Positions 1 to 5,117 of a stretch of DNA of 5,117 nt are shown piece after piece. The position numbers and the translations under genes are program-made. This DNA is from Schaedlerella sp. (GTDB lineage Bacteria > Bacillota > Clostridia > Lachnospirales > Lachnospiraceae). The notes beneath the pieces were generated by a model. It was not told the DNA's origin. It made no database searches and worked only from the letters and a program-made list of their open reading frames with translations. The stretch's first letter is position 1. The number at the start of each line of letters is the position of its first letter. The DNA lies in NCBI GenBank assembly GCA_020024595.1, contig JAHHTO010000173.1, forward strand, positions 1 to 5,117. Direction: 5' to 3'.

Positions 1-1
1 T

Positions 2-955
2 TCTTTGTGTTTTTTTATCTTTTTGTTTATCGGTATTCCTGTTTCAATCATTGCGGATGTTGATCCCACTCCGTATCCCGTATCCTTGATCGAGTCTGTT
101 TTAAGCCAATATACAAACTGTTCATGGGAAACAGAAGGAATGGCATACTATTTTACTGGTACGCCGTTTGACGGGGATATCTTTGCTGCACGATACGCTG
201 GAGAGGATTACATTCTCACTATCTTGACTGTTGAAAACGGGCAAGTATGCAACAGCCAAGAATCTGAAACTGCTCTATTTCAGGAGCCAGTTAAAGAGTT
301 TTATTGTGAAGTGGATGATGAAATCTGGATTTTCTTTGAATCTGGCGCTGAGCTGTGTTATCAGAAACAGACAGATCAGCAGTGGAAGTTGAAGAGTTAT
401 GCCATCTGTGATGAGGGCGGCGGCTCGTTCATCGTTTCTCTGTTCGATGGCCCGATCACATTTTATCAATACGAAAATCCACTGACAGGCGAAAGTCAGT
501 CGGACAGGCTGTGTGGCCTTTTGTGCTTTGATCCTGCTTTTGAGTCTGTGGACGTTGGGAAGCTGCCTGATTCTATTCACACCCTGCAAAACAGCATCAT
601 CTCCGACACCCCTTCTGAATCCTATATGATGGCAGTGATGGACGTGGAGGATATACCTTATTACGCATCCTGCAGGCTCCATGAGGGAAAAGCGGACATC
701 CGCATTTATGCCGAAGATGAGATTGTTCGATTCGATGAAGACCAGGTACTTCGCGTCACTGGTTTTGATCTATATGTGGACAATGAACAGCAGGAAAAAA
801 TATATCGAAAATACAACGCAAAATATGACTTCTATTACGGAAATATGGATGCTTGTATAAACATTAGTGCAGACTCGAAGGAAATTACTCTTATACCCTG
901 TTGGGATGATGGATCTACTGATCTTACTTATTCTTTTGTATTTCCAATTGAATAA
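2..955 (+). CDS. Secreted protein of unknown function, 5' end outside the window
   Basis: The frame is open from the left edge to a TAA at 953-955, about 317 codons. The first possible start is a TTG at base 5, which would remove the positively charged start of the signal peptide, so the real start probably lies further left. What remains begins with a hydrophobic stretch (LCFFIFLFIGIPVSII) followed by a plausible signal peptidase site near IIA/DVD, so the product is probably exported. The body (about residues 20-215 counted from base 5) is acidic, rich in Tyr and Phe, and has alternating beta-strand-like patterns; I recognise no known domain. The last 95 residues (about 221-316) contain FDLYVDN and, later, ITLIPCW. 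These match the repeated domain of the plus-strand protein at 2790-3986 (FELYING/IDLVPVW and FAVYVNN/ITLVPIW). No catalytic motif is visible. A strong hairpin begins 2 bases after the stop codon. It faces the amidase gene tail to tail. Being a real gene is well supported; the function is unknown. Confidence 0.85.
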   Translation, partial: SLCFFIFLFIGIPVSIIADVDPTPYPVSLIESVLSQYTNCSWETEGMAYYFTGTPFDGDIFAARYAGEDYILTILTVENGQVCNSQESETALFQEPVKEFYCEVDDEIWIFFESGAELCYQKQTDQQWKLKSYAICDEGGGSFIVSLFDGPITFYQYENPLTGESQSDRLCGLLCFDPAFESVDVGKLPDSIHTLQNSIISDTPSESYMMAVMDVEDIPYYASCRLHEGKADIRIYAEDEIVRFDEDQVLRVTGFDLYVDNEQQEKIYRKYNAKYDFYYGNMDACINISADSKEITLIPCWDDGSTDLTYSFVFPIE

Positions 956-956
956 A

Positions 957-996
957 AAAGGGATTGCAAGCCAGAATTTTGACTTGCAATCCCTTT
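957..996. terminator. Bidirectional rho-independent terminator
   Basis: A perfect 14-bp inverted repeat (957-970, AAAGGGATTGCAAG; 983-996, CTTGCAATCCCTTT) surrounds a 12-base loop. It sits immediately after the stop of the secreted-protein gene (ends 955) and 34 bases beyond the stop of the converging amidase gene (1030). Read on the plus strand the stem ends in TTT and is followed by AATTATT. Read on the minus strand it ends in a longer T-run (TTTTTTATT). It can therefore end both transcripts, and probably works better for the minus-strand gene. Confidence 0.85.
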
Positions 997-1029
997 AATT
1001 ATTCTGATATAGATGTATAAGAGGGTATC

Positions 1030-1821
1030 TCACGGATGGTAAAGCTTATTTTTGGTTTTCCATCCGGGCAGACCATCAGCGGTAAGATTATAGTGCTTTT
1101 GAAAAGCAATAACAGCATTTTCAGTCGCAGTATCAAAATAACCATTAATGGGACCGGAGTAGTAGCCTAAGTAGTTAAGACGATTCTGCAGATTTTTTAC
1201 ATAATTGTTTGTTTCACCGGGATGTAGCGTTTCTTTGCCATAATCAGACATTGCGGAATCGAAGTCGCTTTGATTGTTGTATCCAGCATGAAAAACGGCA
1301 GTTTCGTCTGTTGGAAATGAATCAAAGAGATGCAGATAGTAATCTGAATAACCCTTAGGGGTTACTCGAACTTTATCACGCTGATTAGCAGTATGACCAC
1401 AGATATAAATCTTACCATCTGATTCAACATCTCTACACACTATAACAACATGGGTATACGCTTTACTTTCTTTATTATAAGAATATACGAGATCGCCTCG
1501 CTTAAGGTCATGCTTGTTATCAATAGCTGTAGCCCATTCTTTTCTGATAAGGAAGTTCCGAAGGGAATTGGTACTATTCCAAGTCGTTGTGCCAGTGCCA
1601 GGCCTAGCGTAAGGCGTTGTATTTGTCCATGCTTCCATCATAGGGTGTCCACCTGCCCAGAGACATTGTGAGGCAAAGTTGGTACAATCTCCTCTTCCAG
1701 AGTTACCTGCCTCTGAAGAAATAAAACCAAAACCGTCCTTATTATACTTACCATTTCCTTTTTTCTCATCAGAGAATTGAATTGCATATGCTGCGGCAGC
1801 ATCGCGATTATACACTGTCAT
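1030..1821 (-). CDS. Putative amidase/peptidase (Amidase_6) with peptidoglycan-binding domain
   Basis: This complete 263-aa protein probably cuts amide bonds in peptidoglycan or a related peptide. Residues 4-165 look like the Amidase_6 family: the typical opening YNRDAAAAYA, then GDCTNFASQCLWAGG (43-57) with the probable nucleophile Cys46, the conserved S/T-W segment near 78-86, the RGDLVY motif (108-113), a probable catalytic His124 in THVVIV, and CGHTAN (141-146). Residues about 198-261 form a PG_binding_1 domain (VKNLQNRLNYLGYYSGPINGY, then TENAVIAFQKHYNL and DGLPG), which should anchor it to the wall. The ATG is preceded by AAGAAGG at a good distance, and an in-frame TAG lies two codons upstream, so the start is secure. 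No signal peptide is present: the catalytic domain begins at once. The protein must therefore leave by a non-Sec route, through lysis, or act inside the cell (for example in a mother cell or as an endolysin). The exact bond cleaved cannot be read from the sequence. Confidence 0.9.
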   Translation of the reverse strand: MTVYNRDAAAAYAIQFSDEKKGNGKYNKDGFGFISSEAGNSGRGDCTNFASQCLWAGGHPMMEAWTNTTPYARPGTGTTTWNSTNSLRNFLIRKEWATAIDNKHDLKRGDLVYSYNKESKAYTHVVIVCRDVESDGKIYICGHTANQRDKVRVTPKGYSDYYLHLFDSFPTDETAVFHAGYNNQSDFDSAMSDYGKETLHPGETNNYVKNLQNRLNYLGYYSGPINGYFDTATENAVIAFQKHYNLTADGLPGWKTKNKLYHP

Positions 1822-1830
1822 AATCTATTA

Positions 1831-1837
1831 CCTTCTT
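1831..1837 (-). promoter_or_regulatory. Ribosome binding site of the amidase gene
   Basis: On the minus strand the sequence reads AAGAAGG, then nine bases, then the ATG (1821-1819). This is a recognisable Shine-Dalgarno sequence at suitable spacing. With the in-frame TAG at 1827-1825 it fixes the start codon of the amidase and excludes an N-terminal extension. Confidence 0.7.
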
Positions 1838-1880
1838 CTATTTTGTATTTTGCATTAGTTTATGGTGGCCGCCAGCTTCC

Positions 1881-1940
1881 TTTTGCACTTATAGTATAGC
1901 GTATAATTTCATTACTAAAAAGTGACATTTCAGTGCAAAA
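1881..1940. repeat. Spaced 9-bp inverted repeat around the amidase promoter region
   Basis: TTTTGCACT at 1881-1889 and AGTGCAAAA at 1932-1940 are perfect inverted copies separated by 42 bases. A near copy, TTTTGCATT, lies at 1848-1856. The arms bracket the possible -10 element of the amidase gene, so they could be binding half-sites for a regulator. The arms are short and AT-rich, and no regulator gene is in the window. Confidence 0.35.
1893..1921 (-). promoter_or_regulatory. Possible promoter of the amidase gene
   Basis: On the minus strand TATACT (1898-1893) is a good -10 match, about 70 bases upstream of the start codon. At 17-base spacing the -35 position holds TTTTTA, a weak match to TTGACA. 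The -10 lies between the two arms of a 9-bp inverted repeat. The call rests mainly on position and the -10 element; the region is AT-rich, so chance matches are likely. Confidence 0.3.
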
Positions 1941-2152
1941 TTGGTTCGATATAATTGTCTAAGAGAAGACAGGTTTCCTGTTTCTGTAAGAAGCATGAGA
2001 TCAGCTTTTTACAATATTAGTATGGACTGATTAAAGTTGAAAATCATCCGCAGCTTTAGGCAAGGAAAAGTAAATGCCTCTGATTGATATGATATGGTGT
2101 AACAATGGAAGTAGCATAGGCCGCAATATCTCGGGCTTGCGATTCTGGGGGA

Positions 2153-2168
2153 TTGGGGTACTCCCCAA
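2153..2168. repeat. Small GC-rich hairpin in the intergenic island
   Basis: TTGGGG (2153-2158) and CCCCAA (2163-2168) form a perfect 6-bp stem with a 4-base TACT loop, directly after another G-run (CTGGGGG, 2146-2151). It stands in a stretch (about 2110-2245) visibly richer in G and C than the flanking DNA. There is no T-run after it, so it is not an ordinary terminator. It may be a leftover or control site of a mobile element; this is unproven. Confidence 0.4.
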
Positions 2169-2437
2169 CAAGCAGAAGCATCGAAATGTATATACAGATG
2201 CCCTGCTTGCCAAGACGATTCGAGTTAAAGTATACTCCCACAATGCAAACAGATTTCCTTAATAGGGTAATGATGAAAAATTGAGTGATCGAATAGAAAT
2301 CGATGATTATAATTTCAGCCTAATTCACTTTATTGCTGACAGTTATAAATAGTTTTTTGAAAAAGTGAAATATGTGCATGGTAGATGGCATTTAATAAAT
2401 AATCTTATCAGTCGATATTTTTTATGAAGAATTCCTG

Positions 2438-2446
2438 TGGTATAAT
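2438..2446 (+). promoter_or_regulatory. Extended -10 promoter
   Basis: TGGTATAAT at 2438-2446 is a perfect extended -10 element (TG-n-TATAAT). The -35 position at 17-base spacing (2418-2423) holds only T residues, which is common when the extended -10 carries recognition. It lies about 30 bases before the ATG of the decayed gene at 2479 and about 340 bases before the 398-aa gene. It was probably the promoter of the decayed gene and may now drive the downstream gene with a long leader. A weaker extended -10, TGATATGAT at 2735-2743, lies closer to the downstream gene. Confidence 0.5.
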
Positions 2447-2478
2447 GATAATAATAAATAAACAGGAAGAAGCATCAT

Positions 2479-2695
2479 ATGAATCATTGATTTGTTTCAT
2501 TTTTATTTGCTTACTGCCTATACTCATGGTGACTATGGAAGAAGATGCGCGCAGCTATCCATGTGTTTTCGATTCATCCCAAGTTTGTGTATAGCAGAAG
2601 CACATAATTGATAAAGAAAGAAATCTCTATTTTTTAAAACCTTTGATTATGCAATTTTCGATATTGGAGATCGAAAAGTAAGAATGGAAATATGA
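2479..2695 (+). pseudogene. Decayed gene with a signal-peptide start
   Basis: A ribosome-binding-like AGGAAG (2464-2469) precedes an ATG at 2479 that meets a TGA after three codons. One frame over, from TTG at 2487, the DNA reads LICFIFICLLPILMV, then EEDARSYPCVFDSS, and stops at TAG 2592-2594. That is a hydrophobic export signal resembling the start of the secreted protein at the left edge (LCFFIFLFIGIPVSII, then DVDPTPYPV): both have CF near the front and YP about 21 residues later. After further stops, a third frame (2615-2692) gives FFKTFDYAIFDIGDRKV before TGA. A single missing base near 2487 plus later damage would explain this. A 35-residue peptide started at TTG is the alternative. 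The original length and function are unknown. Confidence 0.4.
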
Positions 2696-2771
2696 GATAG
2701 AGAACTCACACTCTAGAAAGCACACAGGTTGAATTGATATGATCGCTGACAAATTCCGACCACATTGACAC

Positions 2772-2778
2772 AAGGAGG
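2772..2778 (+). promoter_or_regulatory. Strong ribosome binding site of the 398-aa gene
   Basis: AAGGAGG is a full-length Shine-Dalgarno match, 11 bases before the ATG at 2790. It fixes that ATG as the start and predicts efficient translation. Confidence 0.85.
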
Positions 2779-2789
2779 AGAAAGATAGT

Positions 2790-3986
2790 ATGAAAAAGGT
2801 TAAATTTTTATTGAAATGTATTTTTGCCTTGATTATATGTTACACGGTTCATTTTGGTAACGCATTGGCAGAGCTTGGTTATGCGGTACATCAGGAAAAA
2901 GGATACAGTGTTTGCGCATATACAGTCGTTTTTTCTGATGATGCAAACTTGAAGCTGGACGCAATTGTTCAATATGATCCTTCATTTGATAGCCAAGATA
3001 GAATTGAAACCTTTGAACTCTATATCAATGGTAAACGATCTGCTCAATTAGAAAAAATAACGAAGAAGAAAAAACAAGGGGAACTGGAATATCGTGCATT
3101 GTATAGACTTTGGGGATATGAAAGCAACGAAAAAATAGATTCTATTGATCTTGTTCCAGTGTGGACGAAGGCAGGCACCAGTGTCGATGAATATGTACAT
3201 TTGAAACCTGGCTGGGATCAAGTATTCTCAGAAATGACGGCTTATGTACAAAACAATAATGGAACATTTGCTCCGATTTATCAGTCGCCAGCTTGCAATC
3301 ATATGATTGGAAAGCTTTATAATGGAACGCGGCTACAAATTATGGAACTTGATAGTCCGGACGGATGGGCGGCAGTGCATCAGCTAAAATCTGTTGGAGG
3401 AGAATTGTACGGATATGTTGAGAAAAGGTATTTAACAGTTTTAAATGAGAAAAATGAACGCAATCTGAATTTTACACAACAAATTGTTGATATAAAACAG
3501 GGAACTCAGTTGTTTGATATACATGATTGCAATCAAATTAGTCATGTTTTCGATACAGATGAGAAAGGTGTTGTATTGGGAGAAATTCATGATGATGTAT
3601 TGGTTTCAACATCTCATGGAATTGGATGTATCCATTCTTTTGATTGCACGTTGGCATTCAGTGTTTCTAAAAGAACATATTTAAGATTTGGACGAAGCAA
3701 TAGTTTATTTAATATTGAAGTATTTCCTGACGCAAATGATTCTGTTCAAATCAGTGTCCACATTATTTATCCAACTTGGTATACCGTTAATGATGAAATC
3801 GACACATTTGCAGTATACGTGAATAACAATAGGCAGGAAGATTTAATTGACGCAGACCCATTTGATTATTACAATGGAAAATATCAGATCACAAACGGAG
3901 AAAACGTCATCACACTGGTACCGATTTGGTTTAAAGCCGGAGAGGTTAGAATAGACGACGATGATGCAGTAAAGATTTCTTTTTGA
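2790..3986 (+). CDS. Secreted protein with SH3b-like core and duplicated beta domain
   Basis: This complete 398-aa protein has a clear signal peptide: MKKVKFLLK, a hydrophobic core (CIFALIICYTV) and a likely cleavage site after NALA (residue 27). No later membrane segment or sortase motif is seen, so it is probably released or held non-covalently at the wall. Residues about 41-136 and 298-398 are two copies of one domain: FELYING ... IDLVPVWTKAG in the first, FAVYVNN ... ITLVPIWFKAG in the second. Between them, residues about 143-217 look like a bacterial SH3 (SH3b) domain, with QSPACN, LYNGTRLQIMEL, GWAAVH and YGYVEKRYLTVL. A more divergent SH3b-like unit may follow at 228-280 (VVLGEIHDDV, then GIGCIHS). 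SH3b domains commonly bind cell-wall peptides or glycans, so wall binding is a reasonable inference. No enzyme motif is visible. The duplicated domain also ends the secreted protein at the left edge. Codon use is AT-rich, more so than in that protein. Confidence 0.88.
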   Translation: MKKVKFLLKCIFALIICYTVHFGNALAELGYAVHQEKGYSVCAYTVVFSDDANLKLDAIVQYDPSFDSQDRIETFELYINGKRSAQLEKITKKKKQGELEYRALYRLWGYESNEKIDSIDLVPVWTKAGTSVDEYVHLKPGWDQVFSEMTAYVQNNNGTFAPIYQSPACNHMIGKLYNGTRLQIMELDSPDGWAAVHQLKSVGGELYGYVEKRYLTVLNEKNERNLNFTQQIVDIKQGTQLFDIHDCNQISHVFDTDEKGVVLGEIHDDVLVSTSHGIGCIHSFDCTLAFSVSKRTYLRFGRSNSLFNIEVFPDANDSVQISVHIIYPTWYTVNDEIDTFAVYVNNNRQEDLIDADPFDYYNGKYQITNGENVITLVPIWFKAGEVRIDDDDAVKISF

Positions 3987-4171
3987 AGAAAAGAAATATC
4001 TATAAACAATGAAGCTGCACTGTTAAAGCATAGGATATGTTCAAATAACTGTGAAAAAGATTTAGTGATGTGTGTTTGAAGAAATACGTAAAGCTAACAT
4101 AATAAACAAAGAAGAATCAGAGTTCATGAGGTAGTTAGTAAGTCGAACTACATATAAAAATTAAAGGTATA

Positions 4172-4214
4172 CTATAAAAAAGCAGCTTTCATTTAGAAAG
4201 CTGCTTTTTTATAG
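4172..4214. terminator. Bidirectional rho-independent terminator
   Basis: A perfect 19-bp inverted repeat (4172-4190 and 4196-4214) encloses a 5-base loop ATTTA. The GC core GCAGC/GCTGC next to GAAAG is flanked by A6 on one side and T6 on the other, so each strand reads as a stem followed by a U-run. It lies 185 bases after the stop of the 398-aa gene and 64 bases beyond the stop of the converging hydrolase gene. The rest of the 3987-4278 gap is AT-rich with no gene; a 6-bp inverted repeat (GTAGTT 4131-4136, AACTAC 4146-4151) precedes the terminator. Confidence 0.9.
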
Positions 4215-4278
4215 GTGGAAGGATATTGATTACACAAGGAAAGATAATAATGTGTTATACAGAATCAACGGAGTTATT

Positions 4279-5117
4279 TTATACAAGACTTGAAGAGGTA
4301 TAGAAGAAGCTGTAGACGGTACCCGTTTTAGGATAGCGAACGAAATTTTCGTATTTGTACTTCTCAGGTTTATAAGCAGGATAGCCTTTCTGATAGATAT
4401 GGTTACGAGTAACAGCATCTGCTCCTACAGGCCATCGCTTATCAATGAGATCATCTGCAAGGCAAGAAAGTTGATCCATGATTTCCGGACAGCCGCGAGG
4501 AAGGGTAAGAGCATACATCGATGTATTAGAAGTATAATCATCGTTTAAGTAAATGGATTTAAAGGAATAGTCTCCCTTCTTTGCAACACCACATTTATTA
4601 GCAGGATTGGTGCGATTCAGAAGAACCTTTGCAACACCAATGCGAGCATTTTGATGCTCAATGCTGTTATAGCGTGGATAACCGTGTTCACCGCCAATTG
4701 CACGCATGATAATGCTCTTGTCATTATCATCGTTGTACGGATAGTTTTCATAAGTCATAAGCGCGGCAGGCAGCGGAAAATAGTTCTTTCGAGTGAACCA
4801 AGCGTTAGTTTGAGCGCTTTCCAGAGCCATTGCAGTATCCTTGCCGACAATGCCATCAGAGTGTAAATATACAAATTCAGTCTGAAAGCCCTTAACAGCC
4901 TTCTCTGTGGAAGCCCCAAACACACCGTCAATATAAAGGGAGCCAGTGTTCATAGCACCGTAACCGATCTTACGAAGATACAACTGAAGCTTTTTTACAG
5001 CAGTAGCATCATTAGATCCACCTGTTTTAAGAACGCCAGAGCCATTCATAATTTGCTCCCAGACACTGCTTTCAATTGTAGCCGTAGCAAGATTGTCCGG
5101 GTCTGGAGCATTTGATC
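4279..5117 (-). CDS. SleB-like cell-wall hydrolase with peptidoglycan-binding domain, 5' end outside the window
   Basis: An internal ATG lies at 5049, but the frame stays open upstream to the right edge (at least 22 more codons, including PDPDNLATATIESSVWEQI), and no ribosome binding site precedes the ATG. The real start and any signal peptide are therefore probably outside the window. Counting from the internal Met, residues about 5-77 are a PG_binding_1 domain (VLKTGG, VKKLQLYLRKIGY, IDGVFGASTEKAVKGFQ, DGIVG). Residues about 112-250 resemble the Hydrolase_2/SleB family: the probable catalytic Glu121 in RAIGGEHG, then ARIGVAKVLLNRT (135-147), SFKSIYL (162-168) and a C-terminal VTRNHIYQKGYPAY segment (213-226). 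SleB relatives are lytic transglycosylases acting on peptidoglycan, often on spore cortex during germination; others remodel the vegetative wall. The sequence does not say which applies. It converges with the 398-aa secreted-protein gene. Confidence 0.87.
   Translation of the reverse strand, partial: SNAPDPDNLATATIESSVWEQIMNGSGVLKTGGSNDATAVKKLQLYLRKIGYGAMNTGSLYIDGVFGASTEKAVKGFQTEFVYLHSDGIVGKDTAMALESAQTNAWFTRKNYFPLPAALMTYENYPYNDDNDKSIIMRAIGGEHGYPRYNSIEHQNARIGVAKVLLNRTNPANKCGVAKKGDYSFKSIYLNDDYTSNTSMYALTLPRGCPEIMDQLSCLADDLIDKRWPVGADAVTRNHIYQKGYPAYKPEKYKYENFVRYPKTGTVYSFFYTSSSLV

Larger units (their letters stand above)
1822..2789. other. Long divergent intergenic region
   Basis: These 968 bases separate two divergently transcribed genes. 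From left to right they hold the amidase ribosome binding site and possible promoter (1831-1921), a spaced 9-bp inverted repeat (1881-1940), a GC-richer island with a small hairpin (about 2110-2245), an extended -10 promoter (2438-2446), a probable decayed gene (2479-2695), and the leader and ribosome binding site of the 398-aa gene. Overlapping open frames of 61-70 codons occur at 2031-2262 on both strands. None has a convincing ribosome binding site or a family signature, so I do not call them genes. No RNA gene was recognised. Confidence 0.6.

Noticed and set aside
275..682. 135-codon open frame on the minus strand
   Set aside because: It lies wholly inside the secreted-protein gene on the opposite strand, has no ribosome binding site, and its translation is rich in His, Arg and Cys with no family pattern. 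It is an antisense shadow.
957..996. Hairpin considered as a transposon end or attachment site
   Set aside because: Its position just after a stop codon, between converging genes and with flanking A and T runs, is fully explained by a two-way terminator.
1450..1671. 73-codon open frame on the plus strand
   Set aside because: It is antisense to the catalytic domain of the amidase gene and has no start signals.
1970..1982. ACAGG-TTT-CCTGT small inverted repeat as a terminator or operator
   Set aside because: The stem is only 5 bp with a 3-base loop and no T-run, and nothing nearby needs it. It is likely chance.
2031..2262. Three overlapping open frames of 61-70 codons on both strands as possible small genes
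   Set aside because: None has a convincing ribosome binding site or recognisable motif, and they overlap each other on opposite strands. They reflect the low stop density of a GC-richer island, which is reported as a finding instead.
4230..4418. 62-codon minus-strand open frame
   Set aside because: It overlaps the 3' end of the SleB-like hydrolase on the same strand in another frame, and no start signal is visible.
4651..4866. 71-codon plus-strand open frame
   Set aside because: It is antisense to the hydrolase coding region and looks like a shadow frame.

Overview
The window looks like chromosomal or accessory DNA of an AT-rich, Gram-positive Clostridia-type bacterium (Bacillota, probably a gut anaerobe). 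The grounds are strong AAGGAGG-type ribosome binding sites, moderate-to-low GC, an Amidase_6 enzyme and an SleB-like (Hydrolase_2) enzyme each fused to a peptidoglycan-binding domain, and no outer-membrane genes. The genus cannot be fixed from the sequence.

Layout. (1) About 2-955, plus strand: the 3' part of a secreted protein of unknown function, whose true start lies left of the window. (2) 957-996: a perfect 14-bp hairpin that can terminate both converging genes. (3) 1030-1821, minus strand: a complete 263-aa putative amidase/peptidase (Amidase_6) with a C-terminal peptidoglycan-binding domain and no signal peptide. (4) 1822-2789: a long intergenic stretch holding the amidase ribosome binding site and possible promoter, small repeats, a GC-richer island with a TTGGGG/CCCCAA hairpin, and an apparent decayed signal-peptide gene behind an extended -10 promoter. 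(5) 2790-3986, plus strand: a complete 398-aa secreted protein with two copies of one novel-looking beta-rich domain around an SH3b-like centre. (6) 4172-4214: a perfect 19-bp bidirectional terminator hairpin. (7) 4279 to the right edge, minus strand: a peptidoglycan-binding plus SleB-like cell-wall hydrolase whose 5' end lies outside the window.

The window therefore shows the same two-gene arrangement twice: a secreted protein on the plus strand facing a peptidoglycan-binding-domain wall enzyme on the minus strand, with a two-way terminator between them. The C-terminal domain of the first secreted protein resembles both repeated domains of the second (F-x-LY[VI]-[ND] ... I-x-L[VI]P-x-W), so the secreted proteins are probably distant paralogues. 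A remnant between the pairs has a signal peptide like that of the first protein, suggesting this family has been duplicating and decaying here. A joint role of these proteins at the cell wall is inference. No tRNA, rRNA, CRISPR array, transposase or integrase gene was seen.
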